Source: Anniella stebbinsi (taxonomy: Eukaryota > Chordata > Lepidosauria > Squamata > Anniellidae). From it: a stretch of 64,000 nucleotides of DNA. A program made the translations under genes and the position numbers. The stretch covers positions 21,095,501 through 21,159,500 of the forward strand of contig JARDYH010000006.1 of assembly GCA_029215795.1 (NCBI GenBank), written 5' to 3'. Below, piece after piece: positions 34,400 to 44,946 of the stretch. The notes beneath the pieces are model-generated. The model made no database searches and was not told the DNA's origin. It saw only the letters and a list, made by a program, of their open reading frames with translations. How positions within the stretch are numbered: position 1 is the stretch's first letter; each line of letters opens with the position of its first letter.

Positions 34400-35160
34400 A
34401 CTTAAGATATATACATTTTTATACTCACTTGTATATACATTATGTTTCTTATGCAAAATCCAAAGTTACCATTGAACAATTTTCTCTTCTTTATATATCC
34501 ATAAATTGTATAAATAACTAAATCAAGATACTGAAAAATAAAACTGAATATTTGGATATATTGCTTTAGATCTTCAGAAATTAATAAAGCAGGCACAATT
34601 TTTTTTACAAATGTTTCCCCCTCTTTGTTTTCAGCAGTTCTTATGTAATATGCTAATTTTGCCATCATAGTAAAGTCCCACATTTTCTCTAACCACTCAT
34701 CCCTGGAAGGTGTATTTGTTCTCTCCACTTTTTTGCATACAATATTCTTGCTGTAGCCAACATACAAGTCATTAATTCCTTATGTTGTTGCCTAACAAAT
34801 CCACCCATAAAATTAAGAAGATGAAACAAGGGAGCTAATGAAATTTTGTAGCCTAATATTTTCTCCATATTTTTATTAATCATTCTCCAATGTTATTTTG
34901 CCAAAGAGCACTCCCACTATAAATGATAAAAATCTCCAATGTGTTTCTGACATTTCTAACAATTAATTGGATAATTCCTGTTTATTTATTTTTACTGGAG
35001 TTACATACCACCTTGTCATCACTTTATGCAGATTTTCTCTAAATGACATGTTTAATGAAAAATTATGGCTCTTATTCCATATTTCCATTGGAATTTTCTT
35101 TCCAATACTTTGTGCCCACTTAACCATATAATTTCTAAACTGCTATGAATATTGTGTCTG
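34400..35160 (-). pseudogene. L1 ORF2 C-terminal fragment, diverged subfamily
   Basis: The minus-strand frames give ATARILYAKKWREQIHLPG, then RDEWLEKMWDFTMMAKLAYY, the usual end of L1 ORF2, followed by ETFVKKI. Upstream pieces (MTRWYVTPVKI) fit the segment before the Cys cluster. It is frameshifted and is a different subfamily from the two long L1 copies. Confidence 0.7.
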
Positions 35161-35593
35161 CAGTGTTATCTCGAATGTCCTATTCACACAAGCAAGACAT
35201 CACCTGAAAGTGGTGAAATGGATTAGACACGATGACAAGCTCTTCCGTTAATGTCACGCCTCAAAGAACAGAAAGTTTGGGGGGGGGGGCACTGAGAGGC
35301 AGTAAATAGGGCACAATGGTAGCATTTCCCCCTCTTTTTAATGGCCTACACATTGTACACACATTTTAAGAACAAAAAAGGAGTTGAGATTTAGGCTGGG
35401 GAAGGGGAATGGACTCCCACTCTGCTGTCTAGACCTTGGGGTCAACTAGGGTCAAGGTTGGCAAAAAACATGTATTCTCCCTCACCAACCCCCTGAATTG
35501 GTCCAAATCAAAGGAATCAAGGAAAGTGTGCATATTTGCATATGTGCTCATACAGTCATTTACAAGTAAATAAAAATGAAATTGATGTTAGGA
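35161..35593. other. No recognised feature
   Basis: One G11 homopolymer at about 35279-35289. No coding or repeat signal that I can name. Confidence 0.45.
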
Positions 35594-35913
35594 TAGGCTG
35601 ACCATATGAAAAGGAAGACAGGGGTCCTGTAACTTTAACAGTTGTAGAGAAAAGGGAATTTCAGCCAGTGTCATTTGTATGCAATTAGTTCCTAGTGAAA
35701 TTCCCTCTTCATCACAACAGTTAAAGGTGCAGGCACTATACTAAAGTGACCATATACAAAAGAAGGCAGGACCCCTGCAACTTTAACTGTGGTGATGAAG
35801 AGGGAATTTCACCAGGAACTAATTGTATACAAATGGCACCGGCTGAAATTCCCTTTTCTCTACAACTGTTAAAGTTACAGGAGCCCTGTCCTCCTTTTCT
35901 TATGGTCAGCCTA
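35594..35913. mobile_element. hAT-type palindromic MITE, copy 3
   Basis: The ends TAGGCTGACCATATG and CTTATGGTCAGCCTA are flanked by a perfect 8-bp duplication TGTTAGGA (35586-35593, 35914-35921). The 320-bp inverted-repeat body is the same as copies 1 and 2. It is noncoding. Confidence 0.9.
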
Positions 35914-35921
35914 TGTTAGGA

Positions 35922-36740
35922 TGTAGTCCCATCTAGTTCATATCTCTCACAGCAGGTGGTAATTATGTTTCTAAATATGCTTTATCCTTAAATCTGACCA
36001 TTGTGTTTGTATGTTTTGGGTGAAGCAGTATGAACTGAGCTTTACGCGGTTTTAAAAGAACATGTTATTAACTACCATTAAAATGCTAATCGTAAGTAAA
36101 TAGCACAACTATAAATAAGCCTCCTGCAGTGAAGGACTGGATTTCTAAGGATGAAACTGGCTGAAATAGCAAAGGCAAATGAGTATGTGTATTTAACAGA
36201 TGGCAAGCAACAAACACAGGCATTCTTAAAATTATGGTAATGTTTAATTGATTTTATTACCTCAGTGTATTTCAAACACATAAGACGGTCCCCATGTTGC
36301 AAACTTATCTTTCTCATATTTTTCTTCTTTTCTTGTAAAACTTCAAGCTATCAATAACATTGTATTAAAATCAATACAAAAATGAAACTGAAATCACTAC
36401 TTTGTCAGGAACTATACAAAACACTGTGCTAACCCTAAGATGTAGATCAGCCCCCAAGACAAGGGCTATCAGAGCACTGCTGCACCCAATGCTGAGGCTT
36501 CCCCTCTTTCACTGTTAAAAGAGCCAGTCTGTACATTCAGTAGAATTAAGTGAAAAAACCAGTTTATATCTTCAGTTGAATCAAGCAGTAACTATTTTCC
36601 TGGACTTTATTACTTAAGGCTGAAGGTAGGGGCTGTTGCAGGTTTGAACACTTCCTCTAAATGGAGTTTTGCACATCAAAAAAACAACCTCTATCATGTT
36701 CGTGGAAAAGGATTCAGCTTTCTCCCTAGTGTGCTAGTGT
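35922..36740. other. No recognised feature
   Basis: AT-rich, with no repeat or exon that I can support. Confidence 0.45.
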
Positions 36741-37318
36741 TAGGGCTGTGCACAGACCCCCTGATCCGATTTGAATCCCGATCTGGGAGGTCTGGATCGG
36801 GCCTGATCCGATCCACCTTGGATCCAAATCTGGATCCGCTCTGGGTCCATGCAGAGCCCTCCCTCCCACTCTCCCCACTCTCTCCCTTCCTCCCCGCAAT
36901 CGCCCTGCTTACTTGCAGCCTCCTCCACATTGTCCCCCGTCATCCTCCGCATCTTCCTGCCTCCTCGATGTCGGCCGGGCATTTTCCAGCTCGCGCCGGG
37001 TGATGATGTCACCCACCACAACTGGCAAATGCAGTGCTCTAATTGGTTTCCCAGCGTGAGCAGGAAAGTGGCCGGCCAACATCGAGGAGGCAGGAAGACG
37101 TGGAGACAACGGGGAGGAGGCTGCAGGTAAGCAGGGCAATTGGGGAGAGGGAGGGAGAGAGTGGGGAGAGTGGGAGGGAGGGCTCTGCATGGACCCGGAG
37201 CAGATCTGGATTGCAGATCCGATCCGTCCCAATCCAGTCTGGTTCGGATCGGGCCGAGATCGGGCTGGATCAACCCGATCTGCTCTGGATTCAGGATCTG
37301 GCTCCGGTCTCAGCTCTA
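36741..37318. mobile_element. Large palindromic element, hAT-like ends
   Basis: Inverted arms pair about 36826-36990 with 37045-37215 (TCTGGGTCCATGCAGAGCCC against GGGCTCTGCATGGACCCGGA). The outer ends are TAGGGCTG and CAGCTCTA. The flanks GCTAGTGT and GCCAGTAT match at 6 of 8, consistent with an old hAT duplication. GATCC/GGATC words fill the subterminal parts. Long open frames here, including a 177-codon one on the minus strand, are by-products of the palindrome. Confidence 0.65.
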
Positions 37319-38728
37319 GCCAGTATTATATGTGCTGGGTCAAGGGGTTCTGTTATTTCCTGGTTTAGGGGGTGGGATTTAAAATGACAAACCTCCCTTT
37401 GCCGCCTGAAGTAGTGCAGCCCAGGAAAAGCTTTACCAACTGATTCCGCTGACTTTTTCACATTTTCCCTTGCGTCATTCTTGCCCTTCCACATTTTCAT
37501 GCCTTCCCATTTGCAGAATCTGGAACATTTCTAAAGGAACAAATAGGTAGAAATTGCAAAATGCCAAAGCCTCCTGTTCTGTTCTGCAGTACATAGTTTC
37601 AGAGAGTAATGTGAGATCAGAATTGCACAATAATTTCAGTTTATCTCCATTATAGCCTGATATGGAGAACTGTTCTTCCAGATATGTCAGCGGTATGTAC
37701 CAAATATATATATTTATGTGGTCTTTTTTAAGCTTGTTGTGCAAACTGTCTTCCAGTGACCACAAGATTTCAGTAATGAATTGCTTCATATGTGAGCATC
37801 CCAGATAAATCTAAATAATACAGGAAAGGAGATCAGGGATGCAAATCAGAAGGAACCTCAGCAAGGATCTAGGTCAAAGTTTAAAGCAAATGCTCCAGGT
37901 GCATTCCTGGTTCAAGAGAAATAATAAATCTTCATGTTGCAAGGGTGAAGCTCACTTCAAACCTACTCATTTCACAATCAAAAGCAATACATTGGTTAGG
38001 CTTAAAAATAAGCACTCACCTGGTCCCTTGTGGTAGGAATAGTTTCTGAGAGGGGATATTTACCAAAGTCAGTCCTTCCTTTCCTTTTAGAATAGAATGT
38101 AAGTATGTGTGAGCATATTGCGTTGGTAAATGTTTTGGGGGTCTCTTGAGTTTTCTGAGCTTAACTGAAAGGCTGGATTTAGATATGTATTGGTCATTCA
38201 GAATTAAGCAACAGTGATCCTATGTAAACATATGCCCTTTTGAGTCCTGCTAACTTTAATCGATCTGATTGGATGAGTGGTGCATTTAACATTTTCTGTA
38301 CCTGTGCTATATCTATTCGCGTACATTTAAGGCTGCGGATTTTAGGATGAATAAAGACTAGTCTACTACAATGCAGTCTACATGCAGCAGCCCTACAACA
38401 ACAACTACTTGTAAGAGCCCTGGTTTTTGGGAAAACAGCACTCTCCAACTTTTAAAAGTGTTGGGTAACAGGAACAACTCTGCACACTTCCAGATGCTAG
38501 GGGGTGATACAGAACTTGTTGTATCCATAGCCACTTGTCTTGTTCATCCCCCTTGTTGCCCTGGAACTTGATCGGTTCCTTTATCCTACTGCTTTCCCTT
38601 CCTCTTCACCTCTGCAACGAGCAGCATGTGCTCTCTCTGAGGGATGTCAGTAATGCCTTTGCTTAGTTACATTCATGCACCCAGCCTTAGGGGGTGTAGT
38701 TGAACAGTGTTGGATAGCATTCTTTGAC
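37319..38728. other. No recognised feature
   Basis: No coding, RNA or repeat signal I can name. This is the left flank of the Harbinger insertion. Confidence 0.45.
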
Positions 38729-38731
38729 AAT

Positions 38732-38818
38732 GGCTGAATTCGGACGACACTCTCAAGAACTGTGGGTTGTTGCTTCAACAACCCACTGCGTTGTTGAGCG
38801 TGTCGTCCGAATTCAGCC
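38732..38818. repeat. 87-bp inverted repeat at the Harbinger left end
   Basis: The left terminus is followed 68 bases on by its exact inverse (GTGTCGTCCGAATTCAGCC, 38800-38818), with CAACAACCCAC words between. The left end therefore carries both orientations of the terminal repeat. The right end lacks this. Confidence 0.85.
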
Positions 38819-38965
38819 CAACAACCCACAGTTGTTGAAGTAACAACCCACAGTTGTTAGAGGAACAACTGAGATGAACAACTCATTTGCGAGTTGTTGA
38901 GGGATTTTACAACTGAGAAACGTGTTAAAGTTGTTGAAGCAACAACCGTGAGTTGTTGAGCGAGG
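38819..38965. promoter_or_regulatory. Subterminal repeats of ACAAC...GTTGT, putative transposase-binding sites
   Basis: ACAACCCACAGTTGTTG occurs twice (38821, 38843), with weaker forms near 38864-38901 (AACAACTCATTTGCGAGTTGTT) and 38941-38959 (AACAACCGTGAGTTGTT). The right end has CAACAACCGTCAGTTGTT (44885-44902). Palindromic subterminal sites are where the SANT protein or nuclease would be expected to bind; this role is inferred. Confidence 0.55.
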
Positions 38966-39660
38966 AAAACCAGAGAGCGGAGCGGCAAGAGAGGCAAAAA
39001 GCGGGCGGCCGCTCAAGCACGCTCACAACAGAGCCTCGGCTTCGCCGCCATAGCAACCAGTACGCCCGCCTCCCCCACCAGGCAGCCGGCACTGCCAGCA
39101 CTCACGCAGGGTGCCCAGTCAGTCACCCAAATGGACAGGGAAGCGCACCAGAACAGAGCCATGGGCAAGGGGGGAGGGGGAGATGGAAGAAGCAACACCC
39201 CCAGGCATCCAGGAACAGGGGGCAGCCCCCCCCAACAGGGAGAACAACAACCCACCCAAAGTAGACCCCCTCCGCAACGCCACCTCCACCCTCGCTTCAC
39301 CCAGAAGCACGAGGGACGGGGAAGCGGCGCCCAGGGCCCCCCCCATTCACCCAAGACGATCGGACAGCGACCAACAGCCATGTACATCCCCAAGATGCAC
39401 AAAACTGCATGGCAAAGGGCGTCCTTGGGCACCAGCCAGCCACCTGCAGATGTTTTGGAAAGCAGGCAGAGGTATGCACAACAATCCCAAGGACATGAAG
39501 CGGCCCCGGCTAGCAATGACAACAACGCCTACACACGGGGCACATCCAGAGGAAGCACAACAGCCCACCAGCACCCACCATCATACAAACACACGGGATG
39601 GGGGGAAGCAGCCCAGGGCACAAACCGCCGACACCTTCGAAACACACATCCGCACACAAC

Positions 39661-41674
39661 ATGGAGTCAGAAGGAGAAGGAGGACGGGACGATGTGGCTG
39701 AAGAGACCGGCTCACAAACCCCTGGAGAGGGGGGCAGCCAAGACCCCACGGAAAAATGTAAACCGAAGCAATAGTCCCACGCAGAGACTGGCCAATTCAT
39801 TGAGCTCTGGGGGAGCCCGGAAGCCAAACACGATCAGCTCTACCCCTGGCTCACCAAGCAGATGCGGGAACGGGGACATGACCACGATGGCAAGCAATGC
39901 AAGGACAAGCTGCACGGACTCAAGAGAAAGTTTAAGGAGACCAGCACCCACAATAAAAGGATCGGCGCCCAGCCATGCACCATGCCCTTCTACTATGAAC
40001 TGTCACACCTGCTGTTGGAGCTCCACGACGTCGTCCCGGGACACACAGCAGGCAGCGGGGTTGCCACCAACAAGCCGCCGTGCACACGACAACGAGCACG
40101 GATGGACCTAGGGGCACTACGGGAGGAGGGCCCCGATGCACAGACACTGGAGCCAACCCCACGGAAGGACGCCCCACGCCCAACACCCCCCAAGAAGGCT
40201 CCGGCAGCAACCCCCCTCCCCCCAAGAAGGCTCCAGCAGCAGCCCCCCTCCCCCCAAGAAGGCTCTGGCAGCAGCCCCCCTCCCCCCAAGAAGGTCCTGA
40301 AGGCAGCCCCCTCCCCCCAAGAAGGCTCTGAAGGCTACAGCCATAGCAAATCCTGCCAAGGCGAAGCCGATGAGCCGTCCCGCGCCATCCGAAAGCCCTT
40401 CGTTGCTGGCGATGATGCCACCCGTGCCGTCCAGGACAGCCAGCACCTCAAGGAGCATCTCCCCAACGCTGGCCTCTTCCAGCAGCAGCAACCCCGTGGC
40501 TTTTCTACGCCTCATCTGTGCAGACTTGCAGGTCGAGGACTGCTCACTCGAGCCCCTGGTGCCAGAGACCCAGCAGGAGGAGGATGAGCCAGGGCCGTCG
40601 TGCCCGAGGAAAACACCTGCGAAGGGGAGCGTGGCAGTCAGTGCAGGTCGGGCGCCAAGGCCAGTGCCGGCACCCCATACATGGCTGGGATCCTCGACAC
40701 ATGCAGCTATGGTGCAGGGTTTCACTAGCAGCATCTTGGATGCCGTGACGGAATCGGGGCTGGTGTCACAGGAGGACCAGGTCAAAATGGAGCAGCTCGT
40801 GGAACAACAGGTGGGCGACGTGCTGGAGCCAGAGCTGTCACCGTCTGAGGAAGAGTTGCTGGACATCGATACGCAGGTCACAGATGAAACTTACGTGGAG
40901 ATGGCAGCTATGGAGGAGGAGGTGCCGTTGGAGTGCGAGCTCGAGGCTGGGGTGGCTGTGCTAGTGGAGCAGATCGAGGGGCCTCCACAGCCGGAGGACG
41001 AGCCGATGGAGGGAGCGGTCCCCCTAGAGGAGGAGCCGCCGCCGCCCGCAGCCGAGCACGGTGAAGCTGCGGCCGAAGAAGCCCGTCCCCTGATCAACGC
41101 GTAGACGTGTGTCCGAATGCGCAACAGGCGCAGGGCAGACCAGCTGCAGGTGGCGAGGGAGTTGGTCACGGTCACGGAGACAACAGGAGAACGCATCCAC
41201 GACCTGTTCACACGCATGGCGGCTGAGGAGGAGGCCAGGTGCACCAAGGAGCGCGTCCTCACTGTGTGGGCTACGCGCATGGCCAGTCAAGCCGTAGAGG
41301 AGTGTGCCCAAGCCATACGGGAGGTGGGGAGGGACGTGTGTATAGGTCTTGAGCGCCATGTCACCGGAATGACCGAGGCCATGTTGGCCACCGATGCCAT
41401 CATCGACCGAGGCATACGTGAACACACAGCAGCCATCGACCGCCAAACCGAGGTGCTCAGGGAGCTGGCCCAATCATTCCGGGGTGCCTGCCATGGGCCC
41501 CCGCAGCCCGCACCCTACATGGGGCCGTACGGATACATGGTGCCACCGCAGCAACAGCAGTATCTGCCCCCACCGATGGCCGCACCGTACCAGGCCCCAC
41601 GTTCGGCGTCGGCAGCAGCAGGTGCCTCAGGGAAGGCAGGGGGGCGGCCAGAGGGCAGGAGCAGTGGAGCGTAG
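39661..41674 (+). pseudogene. Harbinger SANT/Myb-like DNA-binding protein
   Basis: In Harbinger transposons this protein binds the element ends and brings in the nuclease. The frame starts at ATG 39661 (MESEGEGGRDDVAEE, acidic). A trihelix-type domain follows: HAETGQFIELWGSPEA, LTKQMRERGHDHDGKQCKDKL, LKRKFKETSTHNK and PFYYELSHLL (about 39775-40020). A TAG at 39772-39774 sits where such domains start with tryptophan, so it is probably a TGG to TAG change. A 32-bp tandem repeat at 40191-40327 breaks the frame. The C-terminal part continues in another frame from 40370 (acidic region) to a TAG at 41102-41104, then 41117-41674 with RNRRRADQLQVAREL and a helical tail ending in a Pro/Gln-rich stretch. 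Possible introns were not excluded. Confidence 0.75.
40191..40327. repeat. 32-bp minisatellite in the SANT gene
   Basis: CAAGAAGGCT starts recur at 40191, 40223, 40255, 40287 and 40318 (last spacing 31). The units are C-rich with CAGCAG and CCCCCC. The unit length is not a multiple of three, so copy number changes the downstream reading frame. Confidence 0.9.
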
Positions 41675-42889
41675 GCGGCTGGCCAAAGAGGGGCTGCGAC
41701 ATCCCACCAGACTCCGATGAAGAGGGGGAGGAGGAGGGGGAGGAGGAGGCAGAGGAGGAGGAGAACGAGGAGGGGGCAGAACGGCCCTTCCAGGGCAGCA
41801 TGGCCTAAGGCCCGGTCGTCCTACAGGTCCCTATACTCATCCGCCATGGGACCATAGGGGAATGCATTTGTAGGTTCGCCCCCACCCCTATACATGATAA
41901 GGTCCCTTCAGTTCCCCGTCCCTCTGGCCGCCGCCTCCCTCGGCCCAGTCTAGACGCTCAAGGCTATGTCCATCAGCATCCCTATGCAACATTGTTGCAC
42001 ACGCAGGATGCCTCTCATTCCCAACCCAATCTCCCCCCATTGCAGCCAGATCCAGTCGAGATGGCAGCACCCTACAGGTCCCACGGGCACCGAGCAGGGC
42101 GCATTGTCCGATGCCGAAGAGCCCTTCGGCGTGGAGGTTAGTTACGGGGATGTTAGGTGGGATGCACTGGTGTTGATGTGGCCTCCGTGTCACTTGTGAC
42201 AGCCCCCCCTCCTCTCCCCCCTTCTGTTCTCATCCCCCAGGGAAACTGCGCTCCCTCCGCCATGCCATCCGCAGAAGGCGGAGAGCCCAAAAGGCATGGT
42301 GTCTCCATGCTCTGGAGGTGGCCCTGGGAGAAGTTGTACGTCGCTTAAGACGCCTAGAACGAAGCGTCTGGCATCGCCAGCGTCCGATCAACAGCCAGCC
42401 GTAGGCCTGTCCGCCGGCATGGAGGCTCACGCCCATCCCCCCTAGCCGTAGAGTAGACTCGGCCTGCTATGCCGATCCCCCCTCACACGCCCCCCTCTGG
42501 TCGCTTCCTCTCACTCCCCACTATCTAGCAGGTGCGCTTCAGCCTAAACAAATCCTCCTGCCCTCCCATTCCCACGCTGCTGTAGTTAGCAGTCCCAGGC
42601 TCCCAGCCTTGCTCCACCTCCCCCCGCCCTCCTGCTCCGTCACACCCACTGCTCCTCCCATCCTGGCGCTCCCCCCAGCCCCCCCGGCATTGGTGACTAT
42701 GTCCCAGAGGTAGCTTGCAATGGCCTGCTTGCAAGGAGCGATCCAGCCGGCCACGCAGAACCACGGCAACGCCGACGAGGAGGACCTGTTCCGTGCCTGA
42801 CTGAGGCGAATGAGTGGGGCCATGCCCGCGAAGCCAGTGTTCAGGACGGAGTCCTTCCACTGGCACCTCGGGGCAACGGAGGCCGTGCC

Positions 42890-44135
42890 TTGTCTCCAGG
42901 CTGCCATCCTGCCCCTGTTCGTCCCCGTGGGGCACCCCCGATGATTGTGGAGAAGCTGGCCAAAGTCATGGCTGAGGGAGCCCTTCATCGCACTGCCCCC
43001 CTCTCGACGTCGGCCGAGCTTCTCGCCGAGCATGAGACCGTCCGTCGCTGGGTGCTCCCCCGGACGGATGCCATGTAGAATGAGATGCAGGACTTGGGGG
43101 ACTGGGACGACGAGCGCTTCCGTGGGAGCTTCCGCATGTCTCGTGCGACGTTCGAGGTGTTGGTGGCCGAGGTGACACCTGTCCTACAGCGGGAGTGTAC
43201 AAATATGCGCAGAAGTATTCCAGTGTCCCGTCGGCTTGGCCCGACGCTGTACAAGCTGGCGTTCAACGTGGGCTACTTGCCCCTGTCAACGATCTTCGGA
43301 GTGGGCATGTCTACCGCGTGCAAAATCTTCTGTGAGACTGTGAGAGTGCTGAACAAGCTACACCTGGCCGATATCATCCGGGTGGGGGACGAGAAGGTGA
43401 ACATGCGTGATTTCCATGCCCTGGGCTTCCCACGGGCAGTGGGGGCACTGGACTCTACCCACATGCACATCCTGGCCCCTCCCACCTGTGGCGAGGAGTA
43501 CTACAACCGCAAGCATTTCTACAGCATGGTTCTCCAGGCTGTGGTAGATGCCAAAGGCCACTTCCTTGACATCTATGCTGGCGTATCTGGGCGGAGCCAT
43601 GACACAGCTGTCTTCTGGAACTCCCCCCTGGCTCCCAAGCTGGCATCGGGGCACTTCCTGAAGTCTGGCCCCACTTCCGTGTGCAGGCATACGGTGGGTC
43701 TGCTCCTCCTGGCCGACCAGGCGTTCGCCCTGCAGCCCATACTGCTACCCGCGCACCAACGTGCAGCATAAATACAACTACTACCATTGCCATGCCTGCC
43801 TGCCCATGGAGCGTGCCTTTGGGCGTCTGAAGGAGTGCTGCCGCTCCCTGTTCAGCTTGCTGGACTTGCAGGCTGACATCATTCCGGACGTGATGGTGTG
43901 CTGCTGCATCCTGCACAACATCTGCGAGTCCCGTGGGGACGAGTTACTTGCCGAGCACCCCGACCTCCCCCATGCGGGCGAGGACGCCGACGCCATCCCT
44001 GTGTACGGGTGGGACATCGAGCCTTTGCCGGGGCCCAAGAATCCCGTTGGAGAGCGTCGCGCCCATGCGGAGGCGTCCCGGGTGCGTAAGAGCATTAGTG
44101 CCTGGATCTGGCTGCGCTACCCCCACCCCGTGTGA
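42890..44135 (+). pseudogene. HARBI1-like DDE nuclease (Harbinger transposase)
   Basis: This is the catalytic protein of PIF/Harbinger transposons (DDE_Tnp_4 family), which cuts at the element ends. An open segment 43085-43771 shows RFRGSFRMSRATFEVL, then GALDSTHMHI with the first catalytic aspartate, YYNRKHFYSMVLQAVVDAKG, AGVSGRSHDTAVFWNSPL, and LLLLADQAF with the next aspartate. The catalytic glutamate is in MERAFGRLKECCRSLF, and RNV-like VQHKYNYYHC precedes it, but in another frame (43761-44135), so a frameshift lies near 43735. The same frame extends upstream of 43085 to 42890 except for one TAG (43076-43078), so the original start was probably farther upstream. The gene ends in a stop at 44133-44135. 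Confidence 0.88.
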
Positions 44136-44379
44136 GAGTCGGCTGTGGAGTTCCATCTGTGGACTGGCATCTCTCCCTGCCATGTCGTCCCTCTCCGCCT
44201 CCTCCCCTTGGCACATTCCGTGCTTGGCTCCCTGGGGGCGTGGCCTCGGCCGTCCCCTCTTCACCGCTGTGCCTTCCAGCCGCCTCCTCCCTTCCTGGGG
44301 GCAACTGTCCTTTCCATGGGCTCTGCCCTGGCATAGTGGTGGCCATGTGCCTTATTGCCCATGTATGCTCTCCCTGCTG

Positions 44380-44385
44380 AATAAA
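44380..44385 (+). promoter_or_regulatory. Polyadenylation signal of the nuclease gene
   Basis: AATAAA lies 245 bp after the nuclease stop, followed by a GT-rich stretch (44420 onward) that fits a downstream element. Confidence 0.6.
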
Positions 44386-44946
44386 GTTTTCTAATGCACC
44401 CCACTCTCGCCTTCTTTCCTGTGTGTGCGGGTGGCTGCTCTGGGAGGGAGGGAGGTGGGGGCTGGGGCCTGGGGGAGGTGTGTGAACCTCGCAGGTGCCG
44501 GCTCTCCCATATAGGGTGGGCGGGGGTGGCTCCATGGGGCGTAGGTGCCAACGTTTGGGGTGCGATGCTGGGTGCGGCTGTTGTATTGGTGCTGCCATTT
44601 CTCCTGGCTGCCTCTTTGCCCGTGGCTGCTGAGTTCCGCCCTCTGACTGAGGCGGCCAATGGGGTTTGGGAGGCGTGTCCTACATCGGCTTCAATGGCGG
44701 CGCCCATGGTTTTTGGCCGCAGTGCCTTCTGGGATACCTGCTGGAGGACTAAGGGAGTTCGGTGAGCGGGGAAAATGGCGGCCGAGCTGGCCATCAGAGC
44801 CGAGTTGTTGATCTGCAGCCAGGGTGGTAGCCGATTCCTTGCAGCCCCTGCTGCAGCATGTTGTCTGTAGATCACCGCCCTTCTCAACAACCGTCAGTTG
44901 TTCATTCAACAACCGAGGCTCAGCGTGTCGTCCGAATTGAGCCAAT

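Larger units (their letters stand above)
38732..44943 (+). mobile_element. PIF/Harbinger DNA transposon with SANT and nuclease genes (broken)
   Basis: The terminal inverted repeats are GGCTGAATTCGGACGACAC on the left and its complement with one change on the right (GGCTCAATTCGGACGACAC read inward). They are flanked by AAT at 38729-38731 and 44944-44946. The 6,212-bp body is clearly more GC- and CpG-rich than its flanks. It carries the two genes that define Harbinger: a SANT/Myb-like DNA-binding protein and a HARBI1-like DDE nuclease, both on the plus strand. Both are interrupted, so this is a former autonomous copy. Its termini match four MITEs in this window. Confidence 0.9.

Noticed and set aside
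36740..37273. 177-codon open frame on the minus strand
   Set aside because: It lies wholly in a large palindromic element with open frames on both strands and has no protein family features.
39013..39525. 170-codon minus-strand frame
   Set aside because: Low-complexity translation of the GC-rich strand opposite the Harbinger leader; no motif.
39131..40111. 326-codon open frame at the Harbinger 5' side
   Set aside because: It is in a different frame from the SANT domain and has Ser/Thr/Pro-rich composition expected from GC-rich shadow translation. The part before 39661 could still be leader sequence.
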